A stretch of DNA of 64,000 nt from the NCBI GenBank assembly GCA_029204225.1, contig CM055095.1:60468540-60532539 (forward strand), read 5' to 3'. The notes under the pieces were generated by a model. The model made no database searches. It saw only the letters and a program-made list of their open reading frames with translations, and was not told where the DNA came from. The DNA is from Diphasiastrum complanatum (Eukaryota; Streptophyta; Lycopodiopsida; Lycopodiales; Lycopodiaceae). This document shows, piece by piece, positions 24,482 through 38,600 of the stretch; position 1 is the first letter of the stretch, and every line of letters begins with the position of its first letter. The translations under genes and the position numbers were made by a program.

Positions 24482-27400
24482 CATACACACACAGACACAG
24501 ACACATAGATAATATATCTGTGTGTGTGTGGCAATTACAATCATGAATGACCTTTGACCACTAGTAACAGTACATAGAAATGATTGCAGCTTCTTCAAAG
24601 TTTGGCCTAGCTCTGAGGACATGGATGCATTCCCCTCTTTCTTCATCTTGGAGCCTCACAACCTTCCTTGCAAATACTTGCTCTCATGGTTGTTATTTCC
24701 TTTCCGAATTAGCACCACATTTTTTGCCGCGTGTGATTTTTCTTCCATTCATTTAAGAATATGTATCAACATCAATCAGTGCTTATTCCTACTCATTAGA
24801 TTGAAGTATTGTAATAGTTTTTTAAGATTGAAGTATTGTAATAGTTTTTTATGTATTCCTTGTTATTCTTCTTCGTTCTGTAGTTGCTGGATTTTGCTCC
24901 TAAGCTAATTGTGGATGTTTTGGAGTTCAGTAGGAAAATTTATCCTCCCATTGTTGATACCGCTAATATACGAGGTCTTTGTTTGGTCCATGGACCTTAG
25001 AAATAGAACTGTCCCAAGTGCATTAGCTTTGGATAGCTGTAGGTGAACTTAATAAGCTAGATACTTGTGAATTTTAAATTAGACTCCACCTTTCTTGTAA
25101 AGGCAATAATATGGAAAGAGCAATGCTGGTACAAATATATTCAGTGTACATGTAGCGAGCACCTTGAAAGATCCCAAATACGTGCAGTGTGATCCAAGGA
25201 AGCGCTGACAAGAACATCACCAGTATCATGATAAGCCACTGCCCAGACCGCCTGCCACAAGAGAAATCCAAGTGTGATTGTTTTCTCCAATTAAATGTTG
25301 TTACATCTTTCAGAGTTTTGCAATGTCTTGTAACGGCCATACAATTTTGCAAAAATATCCTTACTGCTTTACAATCTCCTATATTGCAATAGGAGCTAAC
25401 AAGCCCAGATGCTATAGACTGCTTATCAATTTTTCTACGTATTTCTGTTAATAAGCTCATATGATGCACAAATCCAAAAGTGTTCCGAAGAGATACTGTG
25501 GTGCACATTGACTTCCCTGCAAAACAACTTATAAAGAAATCCTAAAAACGTAGTTCTAAGCTCCTTCCTGGCACATACAGGAAATCGATAGTCTCTGATG
25601 AGCATTTCAAGAAGTTCTTTGATGAAGGTAGCAGAGTAAAGTAAAAAGACCAAGGAAAGTGAACAGCTTAGCCACAAGGACAAATTTAGGTTCTTCAGCT
25701 AAAGCATCGATGTAATATTGTTTTCCTTCCTAGTGGTCGAATTAACCCTTATTTAAAGCTCAAAATGCTATATCTCATGATCTGCACCAAACACAACTCA
25801 CAAGAGGACGGAGGCCTATTCATGACTTAGACAGGCTAGTGAAAGTAGTCTCACTTATTGTACATTCCATATATGCTGTGATTTTATGTGCATGCTTCCC
25901 TATTTATAACCTGTCCATAGCTCAAGTTTGAAGTACCATATGAGCTCCATATTGTAATAATAAGTATTTTCATTTATATCATGTTAGCTTGTTCTCATTA
26001 TGATAGTATTTGAGTCGTTGAATTTCACTCTCCTATATGGAAATAGCAGCTAGTAAGCCCAGACAGTAAAGAATGAAATCTATAAGCTGTCAAAATATCA
26101 TATAAATCTTTTCATATGCAAATAATTCATGCCTAGGCCCAGAAATGTTCCAAAAAGATGCTGTGGTGGATGTTAACATCTCTGCATAAACACATGAAAA
26201 ACATACTAAATAATATAGTTCTCACAGTGTGTTCTAAGTTCATCCCTTGCACATATAAGTCTTCAACATTTTCTAATTAACTTTTCAAGAAATTTCTGGA
26301 TGAAGGCATCAAACTGAACTCTCAAAAGACAAAGGAAAACAAATAGCATCAGCCACAACGACAGATTTAATGTCATTGTTTATTTCGTACAGTAAATATT
26401 GAATATCGTATGTAGTTTTGAATCATTTCTTATTTCTAGCTCAAAACACCATACCTCATAGTCTGCAGCATAAACAATCCGTGAAATAAGATTTTCCCAT
26501 AAAATTTCTGGTTCCTAACTCAAGATACTATGCGGTATTGGTCATGACATAGACTATCAACTGAAACTGTAACTCTACATCTCACCTTATTGTACATTAT
26601 CCATGTACACCATCATTTGATGTTAATATTTCCTTGTATCCTGCATGAAGGCCTTTGCAATATTTTATCATGTATGTTCACTCGACTTAAAAGTTTCTTC
26701 CATAAAAATGTTTGCAGGATTATAAAATATAAATATTGGGCTTCCATACTACTTGGTTTTCTTAAGTTTATTAGCTTGTTAGTTTTCTCTATGATGATAT
26801 TTGAATCTACTACAGAAAACAACTCTTTGAAAGTGCTAAAAGATACGCGTGAAATAAAGCTTCAGTTCTTGTGAGATGCACTCTGTTTTCTGTAAGGCAA
26901 TTGATAATTGTCCTTCATGTTTCTTAATGACATTCCTCGAATTACTGAGATTTTACCAAGCCCAACAATATTTTGCTTTGTTAAAGCTTTCTTTCTAGTC
27001 CAACAGCAAGACTATTACCCCAAGTTCACAATTTTCTCTCAATGCTGTTTTTGCAATAATGCAGCTGGAAATTTCAAATAGTTTTGAGAGGAGTTTGCAA
27101 TCGTACTATATCAAGTGTACATTAGCCTCACTAGTTTTCTTTTGCAATCAAAGAACTGACAAAATTCAAGTCTAATAGACCAAACAACCCTATGACAAGA
27201 TGCAAAGAAGTTCATGAACTAGCATTTTGGAGCTTCTTGTTCCTCCTTTCTACCTACCACAGACTATCTTATTCTAGATTTCTTTTGGCAATGATTCCAA
27301 TGATTGTCTAAAATGTGTACCATTATCATCCCCTTTGTCATCAGGAAGGAATGCCCTTGAAACTGCTTCCTCACTCTCCAGCCAGTTCTAGATTTAAGTG

Positions 27401-29069
27401 ATTAAGGGGTGCTCACAGTAAGGTGACTGATGCTGTTTTTATTTTGGTTATGTTGCAGTTTTTGTGTGAGAATTTACAAGTTTATTTGAACTGTACTCAA
27501 TCAACAATTTCTCTCCAATTCACAAACGAGACTAATAATTCTTCAAGCTCAAACATCTCTTGCAGCATTGTATTCTAGTAAGATAGTTGAGAATGTCACA
27601 ATTATTTTGGGATGGTACACCACTGCATCCGATCTACGTTCTGCATGTTCATGCTTTTACACAACTTTTCTACCATGAATTGACCTCCTATTAAATCTTG
27701 CACAGAAGCATTGACGTAGAGGTATGATGTCTTGTAGAGGTAAGAGGTAGCCTCTGACATAGTCTAGAGGTGAAAGCTCAAAGGTGTAGTCTGGACAGTA
27801 ACACAGTAAAAGTGTGTCTTTTGTAAGTAGTCCTTTGACCATGTTGATTGATTCATTGACATGCAAATATTATGAGACATACATGAAACAAAATCACAAA
27901 TCATGCACAAAAAACGTTGTTTACTTGGGTATGGTCAAAGAAGGTGTGCACGCAACGAGCCTTTTCGAAACTCCAAATTTTAACAGTACAGTCTCCAGAA
28001 GAGGACACGAGCTGCATCCCACTACAAACACAGTGAAACTTACTGAGTTAAAATGCAATCAGTATAAACCTACAAAGATCATGATTAAGGAATCAGTCCA
28101 TAAATATACATCAGAAAGCAAGCTTAATAACAATCCGAGCTATTCCAGGGGCATTTGCACATCATAGAAATACCTTGGATGAAAGTCAATCCCAGAAACC
28201 CAGTCCTTGTGGCCGCCTCCAGTCATGATCAAATCACCTGTTGGGAGGCCCCACATTTGCCAGGTAGCATCATCTGAGGCAGTTACTACGACTGGCTTCT
28301 TTGGATGGATGATAATACTGGAAAAAGAAAAACCATAGTCAAGAGAAATGGTCCTGAAATACCCATTGGTATAAGTACCCTGTCTGATGCTTTTCCTGAT
28401 TCTGTGGTACTTATGTTGACATTACATTTAAATACCAAATATTTTAATAAAGGTAATTTCAGTTTCTCATGTAACAATGTCACACATCATAGCAATAGGA
28501 ACTTCAAGTATCTTCTTGACAGGGATCTTACTTTGAACAAAAAAGAAGTGAAGATCTTTTTAACTAGTAGTGCTTTGAGTTGTCCCTAACCATCCCAAAT
28601 AAGGTTGAAAAACTCTTCTATCCAGTCTCACAACATTTCCCCTCTCTGATAAACATGCATTCTTTGTTAGAAGCATTGCAATCTAAATTTCAAAAAGGCT
28701 TGCTTCTATGGACACACAGTCCATACTTCTCTATTTTTTGACCATTATTAGTGGACACATTTTTAATTACATTTGATAGGCTCCGGAATGCTATTTGTAT
28801 GGTTCCTAATTTGGGCCGTAATTATTGATATTTCCAACTAATTTGAATGGAGATGCCTTTTGCTTAGTAAAATAAGAACTAAGGCTATTCACTTTGCAGT
28901 TCTGATGATTTAAAGTACACATCTTTGAAGATCTTAGCTGGAGATCTGCCTGAACTATCGGCAGCCATTGATATTCATTCAGTTTGTTAGTTGAAGAATG
29001 CTTTGTGGATGCTTTTTGCTATCTTATGCTTCATTTGATAGCAATATCCGTGAATGTGTTCATAACATG

Positions 29070-29128
<59 letters not shown>

Positions 29129-29285
29129 CAGGCTTGTATGCAGCAGACTTATGGTGTACAGGCCTCTCCTCTTCACATTGGGCCAACATTTCACGTCTGC
29201 AGACCACCATAAGAGCTCGTATGATTCAGGCAAAGCCTACTGTTCCACATGATTCAGGCAAAGCCTACTGTTATGCATGATTCAG

Positions 29286-29356
<71 letters not shown>

Positions 29357-32300
29357 CGCGCGCGCGCGGATCTGGGCGCCAGCGGATCTCCATGGCCTAG
29401 CGATGGCTGTCCTCCATCGCACCTGCTCCATCTGCTGGCAGATCTGCTGGCCTCCATCGCATTTCTACATTGCACCTGTCCTCCATCGCTGATCTGCTGT
29501 CTCCCTGATCTGCTGGCTCCATCGCAGTTATGAACATAGCCACAGCTGATCTAGATTTAGTCTATGAAAGCATCACATAAGCAAGACTTAACCCTAGAAA
29601 GCAGGAGAGAGAAAGCTTAAAGAGACTAAAGAAGGAGATCATATCATAAGCCAAGTAACAAATGACACAGAATCCCTACTTATAGCCAAGAGGAAGCCCT
29701 AAAAGGAAGCTTCTAGTGGCTAGGGCCAAACTGAGAGGGAAAATAGTGCGCCCTCCAAGAAGGCCCCCACTCTCAGTAATATGACCAAATAACCAATATA
29801 GTGAATCATAGGGCCCAAGGCCAATAATATGGTCTAAATGTCAATAATAGGGCCCAAGGCCAACCGTATAGTCTAAATGTCAAATAATGAATAAAAAAGG
29901 GCCCAAAGCCTGCCTATGCATAAAGTAAAGTAAATGTAAATGGACATGGCGAATGTAATGAGCCGAGTCCATAACTCTCCCCGACACAAAAATAAGACCC
30001 AACTGCCATAAAGGACTGGATCAAGTAACAGCAAGCCCTAGAGGAACTGGAACAGTATCTGGTGTAGTAACAACTGGAGCAACAGCTGATGTAGAGGAAT
30101 CAACAAGTGCGGCAAGAGCACGAGCCTGATCCGCAAGTGACGGTGTATGATAAAAGACATCAATAGGCTCCCATGTGGCCTCCTCAACAGGGCGACCATC
30201 CCACTGGACTAGGAACTGAATCTGCCGGCGGCGTCGACTATGATGCAAACTCACCTGAAGGATAGCAGCAGGTAATAAAGGAAAGAGATCCGGTGCAGTA
30301 GGAAACTCAGCATCACGAGGAGCATCATCCTCAATAGCAGCACGTAATAAACTGACATGGAATATATCACAGGCACGTGTGGAAGCAGGAAGCTGAAGAC
30401 GATATGTAACTGGACTAAGAACCTCCAATATACAATAAGGCCCATAATAACGTGGTGCAAACTTCTCAGTAGAAGCATGGCCCTGAATAAAATGATGACG
30501 TGCAAACCGTAGGCGTAGATATACCATATCACCAACATGAAACTCAACATGACGTCGATGACGATCAACTGAAGCCTGATAACGCTGCTGGACCTGCTGC
30601 AAATGGGAACTGGCCTGGAGAATAAGCTCGCGTGCACCTGATAGAAATGAAGACAGTGTCACAGGTGTATCCTCGGGAGGAAGACGAATACCAGGTAAAA
30701 GAGGTGCATAACCATGAGATAATAAAAATGGTGCAACGCCGGTGCTGGTACTAACAGAGCTGTTATAGCTATACTCTGCCAAACATAAGTGCTGATCCCA
30801 ATCCTTCCCTGAAGGAGTAACAAAATGGCGCAAATAATCCTCAAGGATCCTGTTAAGGACCTCAGACTGCCCATCAGAAGTGGAATGATAAGCAGACCCC
30901 ATAAAAAGCTGTACATCCAATATATGCATAAGCTCTGTCCAGAAAAATCACCAATGCGGTAGGATAATCCCTGAAACATCTGAGAACTAGGAAATGAGTG
31001 AGAACTGGCAACCTCGACTGTGAGAGGCTGTGGAGCAGGAATAGGTGAAGCGCGTATCCGGCTGAGAACATAACTGCTGATAAAGGAATGAGTGCTGCCG
31101 GTATCAACTAAAGCAATATACTCACGACCAGTAAGGCGCACACGTAGCCGAATGGAGCGAGGACCGGGGCACCCTGTCCAGGTAGCATAAGCAAGCTGAG
31201 CATGGCAAGTAGCAGGAAGTAAATCAGTAGAAGGCTCAGGAGATAGATCAGGCTCATCAGAATAATGAATGTAGATATTGGACTCATCTGGGGTAGTGCC
31301 CTCATGGTAGAAAACAGCAGTAGAAGTAGGCAGGGGCTGGCGGCAATCACGGGCAATGTGGTCAGGACTCTTAAAACGAAAGCAAAGACGCTTCTGCTGA
31401 ATGTCAACAAACTCTGCAGACGTGTAACGTCGGACAAAAGCAGGACGAGGAGGTGGAGGGCGAGGAGCGGGAGAAGTAAGAGAAGAGGTCGGGACGACAA
31501 TGGATGGGGCAGATGGGGCCGGAGATGGTAGAGGTGAAAGAGATGGACGGGGTCGGGAAAAGCGAAAGGGAGCAGGATCAGGGTACTTATGCTGTAAAGT
31601 ACTAGCAAGGAACATGGCCTCAACAAGTGTGGGTGGACGGAAAGAAGAGACATCGAATCGTAGAGCACCACGAAGTCCAGCAATGTAGCGAGAAATAAGC
31701 TCAGTGGGCTGAAGATCTGTAAAGAGGTAGGAAAGGTCCATAAACTGATCTGTATAGGAAGAAAGATCACCAGTCTGAGTAAGACTACGGAATATATCAC
31801 GCTGGCGGCTCAGCCACTGAGGGTCAATCATAGCATGACGAAGATCACGACGAAAGGTAGGCCATAACTGGAGATCGTCCCGATCAGGGTCAAGTCGGTA
31901 GACCCGCGCACGGGGAAGGCCTCCAGCAGATCGAGTAACAGGCAGGCAGGCAGGCAGCAAGGCTCTGGGCACCTCGCATCTAAGGAGCACGGGACCGTTT
32001 GGCGCCGGTGCATTGTCCACCACACATTTTTATTTTTAAATTGGTTGCCCGGGCACCACATGTCCGGGTAACCACAACATCATCCCATAAGCATTTGTAT
32101 GGGTTTGCCGAGGGGGCATATATATGGAAACACACCCAAATCCTCACATGCACAGGTGCCCAGGAGAAGGGTGCCCGGGCGTGGCTCCCGCTGCCCAGCG
32201 CCCACTGGCGCCGCCCGCAGCACGACTCCCGCTGCCCGGTACCCACCCCCACCTGCCCGGGACCCTGCCCCCGCCCATGCTTGCAAAAATTCTGCACGTC

Positions 32301-32536
32301 CTGAATTTTCACGGGCCCCCGTCAGCCCAGGCACCGTCACCACGTGGCGCTCAACCACTGGGCCGTGGCCAAACGCTCAATGTGTGTGGCCCCCTTGCCT
32401 GGAAGCTTCAGGGCTCTGGGCAGGGATGCCGGCAAAGCAAGGCAGGCAGCAAGAGGGGTGGTTAGGGGTAGCAGGCAGGGGGCACGGAGGGCAGCAACAA
32501 AGATAGCCAACACTGAAGGAAGGGGCAGGGGCAGCG

Positions 32537-32606
<70 letters not shown>

Positions 32607-35600
32607 AAGCTTTATTAACGTCTTTTCCATGCCAAAGGCGTATAAGACGAACAAGTACATCAACTAAGTTGGACACAAGACGGATCAGTGCCGTCAAAGC
32701 AGAAAAAACAAACTAACTAACTAGGAAGAGAGTCATATAGCCAGGATTATATGGTACGTAGACCATTTACATGTTCAACTGGACATCTCTTCATTTCTCT
32801 ATCTCAAATTCTATCTCAGAATTATCATTAACTATAGGCTTTCGATCTACCAGTCTGATAATACCATCACGATAGATAAGTCGTTTGCCAGTTGATAGAG
32901 CTTCTTGTCTTGCCTTCTTACGTTCTTGAACTTGGATGAAGGTAAGATCTTCGTCCAGGTAGATTTTGGTTTCCCGCAATTTGAATCTCTTCCCAAGAAC
33001 TTCACGCCGGTGAGACACTGATTTGAAGCGGATGACAAGAGTATCCAGGTCCTTCTTAGGTCGCCAGGCAGTTTCCATTCCTTTGCTATGGTGTTGAAGA
33101 TTTCCTTCCAAAAATTTCTCAGCTTCTGCAACAACATTTTGAGAGTTCGGAATACCTCTAACACGAACATTGAGAGCTTTATGCTCTCGCAGACGACTCT
33201 CAGTGAACGTGGCTGAGATAAGCGAAGGTGAAGGCAGAGGTGGAGAGATAATTGGAAACGAGACGGAGGATGGTTCAAAAGTGGTGGCAACGACTCCTTT
33301 GACACGTGGCATTATGAGGGATCCAGCAGATCAGCGATGAGGGACAGCAAGTGCGATGGAAGACAGCGATAGTTATGGACTCGGCTCATTACATTCGCCA
33401 TGTCCATTTACATTTACTTTACTTTATGCATAGGCAGGCTTTGGGCCCTTTTTTATTCATTATTTGACATTTAGACTATATGGTTGGCCTTGGGCCCTAT
33501 TCTTGACATTTAGACCATATTATTGGCCTTGGGCCCTATGATTCACTATATTGGTTATTTGGTCATATTACTGAGAGTGGGGACCTTCTTGGAGGGCGCA
33601 CTATTTTCCCTCTCAGTTTGGCCCTAGCCACTGGAAGCTTCCTTTTAGGGCTTCCTCTTGGCTATAAGTAGGGATTCTGTGTCATTTGTTACTTGGCTTA
33701 TGATATGATCTCCTTCTTTAGTCTCTTTAAGCTTTCTCTCTCCTGCTTTCTAGGGTTAAGTCTTGCTTATGTGATGCTTTCATAGACTAAATCTAGATCA
33801 GCCGTGGCTACGTTCATAACTTCGTATCAGAGCACTTTCCTGAGCATCTCCATTGAGCAGATTTTTCTCTCACAGGAGGGCGCCCATCTTCAGCTTGGAT
33901 CTTCACCATTTTTCAGCCGGATCTTCAGCATTTCTCCCCACTTGCTGCCCATTTCTAGCGCCCTCTTGCTGGCTGCCTGCTGCTGCATTCTCAACCTTTT
34001 TCCTCCCCTATTTTGGGCGGCCTACTGCCTCCTATTTGCTGCCCTATTGGGCGCCCTCATGCTTGCTGACCAGCGCCCTACTGCTCCTTCCTTTGCTGAA
34101 AATTTTCGCTTTTTGCTGCCCCTATTCGCCACCTTCCATCAGCCACTCCTAGCGCCCTACCAACCCATCTTTTTGATCCAATTTTTTATGGGGAATGAGT
34201 GTTATGAGCCTACGATCAGTGTCAAACCCTAGGGTGTGTAAGTTAGGACAGTCATAGGGCAAGACAATGTTAATGGCATGTGCATGCGTGAAGACCCAAC
34301 ATTGGGACATAATCCCCAAGTAGCTTATAAATAGTAGTTATTATTCATAGGGACCCTAAGTCAAGGTCATGTTTGGCACATGCATGGAGGTTGGGAACAT
34401 GCAGTAGTGCCCATGATGCAGGAAGGTATCACAACTTATGGCACCTGTGCATGCCACACTGTGTTCAAAGGGGTTCTTAATAGAGACAGGACATGGGTGG
34501 AGAACTTTTGGATTGCCCTCCTATTGTATCGGAGATCATAACACCCCTCATACAAATGACCAACATATTCAACCTGTTACACTTCATCTTTCTGGCTGGC
34601 TTTGATGTGGAGGCATACATATTAGACTCTAGTGGATACCTTTGCTGCTTGGGCGGAGTTCAAGGTTGCAATACATTGCTATGGTCGACCCTACGTGGTT
34701 TCAATCTTAGCTAGACATCTATCGGAAACTCACACAAAATAGAGTAATTTTAGATTATAACGAAAAGTTTGTTGACTTCTCTTATATCTTCTTCAATACT
34801 GAAGTTATTGGTCATTCAATAGCTAGTATGTGCTTTATGATATGACAACATAAAAATCTTGATCAACAACTGTCATTCTCGTCTCACTCTTTTTCTCATT
34901 CCATTACCCCTCTTGTGCCATCTCCCCTTGTTTCTCAAGCCTTCTCTTGTTCCTCCTTCCATTCCTTTCATTCATCCTCCTTTTGTTCCTCGCATTGTTG
35001 TTCTTAAATGGTATTTTTTTAAAAATGAATAGAATCCATTCTAAGAACCTTTGTTTTGATTGCCAAAGTCTTGACCATTTAAATATTAATTGTCCACACC
35101 CACGACCACCGGCTACTTTATAGGTCCATGAGGTCTTTGATCCTAACAATTCTTCGATCTACCTTGTTGAGGAGCTTCTTGACCTGACCCTCCACCTCCT
35201 GATGATCTTGTTGAGTGTTTAGATCTACTGGCTTATGCCACTTGGTCCACTGGCACTCTTGGTCCTCGTCACATCCATTTGCATGTTTGTATTACTGGAT
35301 GTGCACTCATTGCACTCATCGATTTAGGTAGGAATCAATCTTTTGTTACTTAGAAAGTTGCTTGTTGCATTTATACTACACCCATTCTTGTTCCCCACTC
35401 TTTGTGTGATGGAAGTAGCTAGTTCTCACTCTTTTCTAAGTAGTCGTATCTTTCAAATTCTTCAGTACCAAATTGGTGTTTTCTCTAGACATGCTGATTT
35501 TTACGTTACTCCCATTGAGTGAATTGATATTATACTTGTACTGATTGGTTTGCTTCCTTAGGAGATGTTACTATTAACATTGTTGAGTAGTGTATTTCTG

Positions 35601-38600
35601 CCCTGGTTGGTGCTTCTCCTTCTACTTAAGGCCGCCATTTTCACCGAGTTGAACTTTTTTTTGGCTATCAACAAACATGCATGCACCTTTGAGATGATGT
35701 TTTACCTTTTTGAATATTGAGTCATGCCATTTGGAGTCACCAATTGGTCTTTGTGCCTTGGTCTATTTTACGAATATACTTGTTCACAACACATCCTTGA
35801 CCAATGACAACCCATGTAGAGCATTTAACCTCTAATCACCAATTAAATACTCTATTTTCATTTTCCATTTTTAAATCAAATTTTTAGATTTCCAGTTTTC
35901 TAGTAAAATTATTTGTACTAAGATTGAAAAGATCCTATCCATCCAAACTTGGCCTATTCCTATAGATACCCATGATGTCTAGATGTTTCTAAGTCTTACA
36001 ACCCACTGCATAAGTCCATCTCCAAATGTATTATAGCTATATTCTTGATGCACTCCCTTATTCACAGAAGCACTATTTTTTCTTGGTTCACAAGCTACTG
36101 GAGAACGTTTGATCATTTTAAAACATTACTAAATTCTGCCCTAGTATTGTGCCTTCCAAATTGTGTAAAATCTTTTGTGGAAATCAAATCCAACACAATT
36201 GATATAGGAGCCATTCTACATCAAGTCCAAGGACTTGTTGCTTAGGAATCCTGCAAACTTAGATCCTTTGAAAACCGACTTCACACATGAAAAAAGAGTT
36301 ATGTCCATAATTCACTCCCTTAAATTCTTTGTCAAAACTTACCTCATCTCCAATTAGACAATTTCACTAACAATAATCTCTTCATTACCTCTTCACTCAA
36401 AAAGACCTTAGCGATTGACATTTTCATTGGCTCCAGTCCTTAAATGCTTGCTAATTCGACATCCATTATAGACTTGGAAAGAGTAATTCCACCACTTACG
36501 TCTTATCTCATCTACCATGATTTTTCTTTGATTACTTCCACTCATGACTAGTTCGACACTTTCTCCACAATATATTCCCAGTGCCTAGGTTTTCAAGACA
36601 TCTACACCTCGGCTAGGCCCTCCATTTGTCATCAAGTTTAGTACATTGTTGACCAACACCTCTACAGCCATTCATCTCCACATGATGCTCATCTAACACT
36701 TGTTGGGGGTCACTTTGGCTACTTGAAATTCCTGAACCTACCTAGAAGTCCATTTCTACTAGCCACAAATGAGGATTGAACTCGCACACTTATTAAAGAT
36801 TGCTCCTTATTTGCTAAAACAGATACTTTTGAAACGTAGCACTTGACCTATTGCAACATTTGCCCTGACAATGAATAGGGACATTTCCATATCTTTATCC
36901 TTAAGCTTCCCCATACCTAGTGTGCTCATGAAACTTGAATGATGGTGGTTGAAAGGTTTTCAAAGCAATCCTATTTCATCCATATCCATGGTACCTTTTG
37001 AGCAGAGTGGTGTGCACTAACTTTTTGAAAGAAGGTTCTTCCACTACATGGTCTTCTCAGATCTACCCTCACTGAATGGGACAATAGATTCATTTTGGAC
37101 AGAGCTTATGCATATATTGGATATACAAGTCTTGGGCACAAAATATCACTCCTCATGTATTGGAGGATTGTTTGTAGCATGTTGTTTCACCTAAAAGATT
37201 ACACTTAAGTTTGATATAGCTCTAAAAGCACCAGCACATGTGTGACACTGTTCTTATTAGCACAGATGAATTCACTGGCATTGCTAGATATGTATTACAT
37301 CTAGGGGATGCACCTGTCATTGTCACTTCTTTCTCTCCGGTGCTCAAGAGATTATTGCCCAAGGAGAGCATCATTTCTAGCAGATACAACATCAGAAAAT
37401 TGTTGTATGTTACCATAGCTACTGCATAGTGTTTCTTGAGGGAGAGTATGTATAAAGTCCTAATCCAAAGATCCTATTCTAAGCATGCCAAAACAAGCAA
37501 CCACAAAGGGTACGGATGGTGGACAAACCAACCCAACCAATCCTAGATCGAACGGATCTAGCCCCCAAGCTATGGATCAATCTCAATGAGGAATGAGGAA
37601 TCACTCAAGCAGCATCTAGCTACTTATCACACAATCAAGCATGCACTAGTGAGAGCCCAATAGGTATACTTATACCCTCACTAGTAGTGCACTGTGACAC
37701 CTCACTGGACACCTCTGCAGCCTATCTGGGCCACGTCATCTAGTTCCTCAATGACCCATACAAATCCACCATCATGAGTTTAGGCCTACAACCATTAGTT
37801 ATGACCATATTCACATAAGGGCCCCAAACCCCTTATAATCATAAATAACTTACAGGTTGTTGGTCTACCGAACTCTGGCATGGATACGGTACCCGAGACC
37901 AGTCGTGGGCATGACATTCTCCTCCCCCTTATTCAAGTTCTGTCGTCAGAACTTAAAACTAGGGAAGTTCATGCTTAAGCTCTCTTCCTTCTCCCAGGAA
38001 TCATCATCGTCTGTGTGTCCCTTCCATCGAACCAGATGCTCGGTAACTATACGATTTCTCAATTGTTTAGTTCTTGTATCCAAGACCTTTTCGGGTTCAA
38101 GTCGAGACACACCCGATGATTCATCCAACAGGTCCAATTGGTTTCCAGGACCAAGATGCTCCCCTTCATGACGACTTACGTGAAAAATCGGATGCATTTG
38201 AGTTCCCTCCGAGAGGTCCAACTGGTAAGCTAAGGATCTGATCTTTTTCAAGAACTGATACGGTCCTCTATACCTAGGGGACAATTTGTAATGCTTGCCG
38301 GTACGCATTATACTAGAATCCTTCGGGATTCTAAATATACTCAATCCCCCACCTGAAAGTCTCGAGGTGATCTTTTCAGATTAGCATAATGTAGGTCCCT
38401 ATCTTGGGCACAACTAGACATTTCACGTGCTATGTGTAGCATTTCTTGTATATCGTGTAGGAAATCCTCTACCTTCTGAAACTTGATCATTCGAGTTTCT
38501 ACTGAAATGGGTGATCTAGGTAAAAAACCGTACATAAGCATAAACGGGCTATAACCGGTAGCCGAATGCTTACTACTTATCAATCTCCATCAAGGATAGC

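Noticed and set aside
24371-24646. Arg/Glu-repeat protein
   Set aside because: Read-through of the (CT)n tract in an intron.
20616-28317. Reading the WD40 gene as a katanin p80, TAF5 or other generic WD40 gene
   Set aside because: The ordered blocks [20 protein letters not shown] and YGHQSSCN, and the C-terminal end right after the last WD, fit PF20/SPAG16 specifically.
29249-29533. Ser/Leu-repeat proteins
   Set aside because: Translation of (CT)n microsatellites and LINE leader; not coding.
31108-31800. Leu-rich 230-codon frame resembling a membrane protein
   Set aside because: Out-of-frame shadow of the E1 gag frame; the same artefact appears on the plus strand in E3.
32080-32506. Several Pro/Arg-rich frames on both strands
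   Set aside because: Composition artefact of GC-rich DNA beside the (GA)n tract.
33804-34232. 142-codon frame with hydrophobic segments
   Set aside because: It is the C/T-rich untranslated leader of E1.
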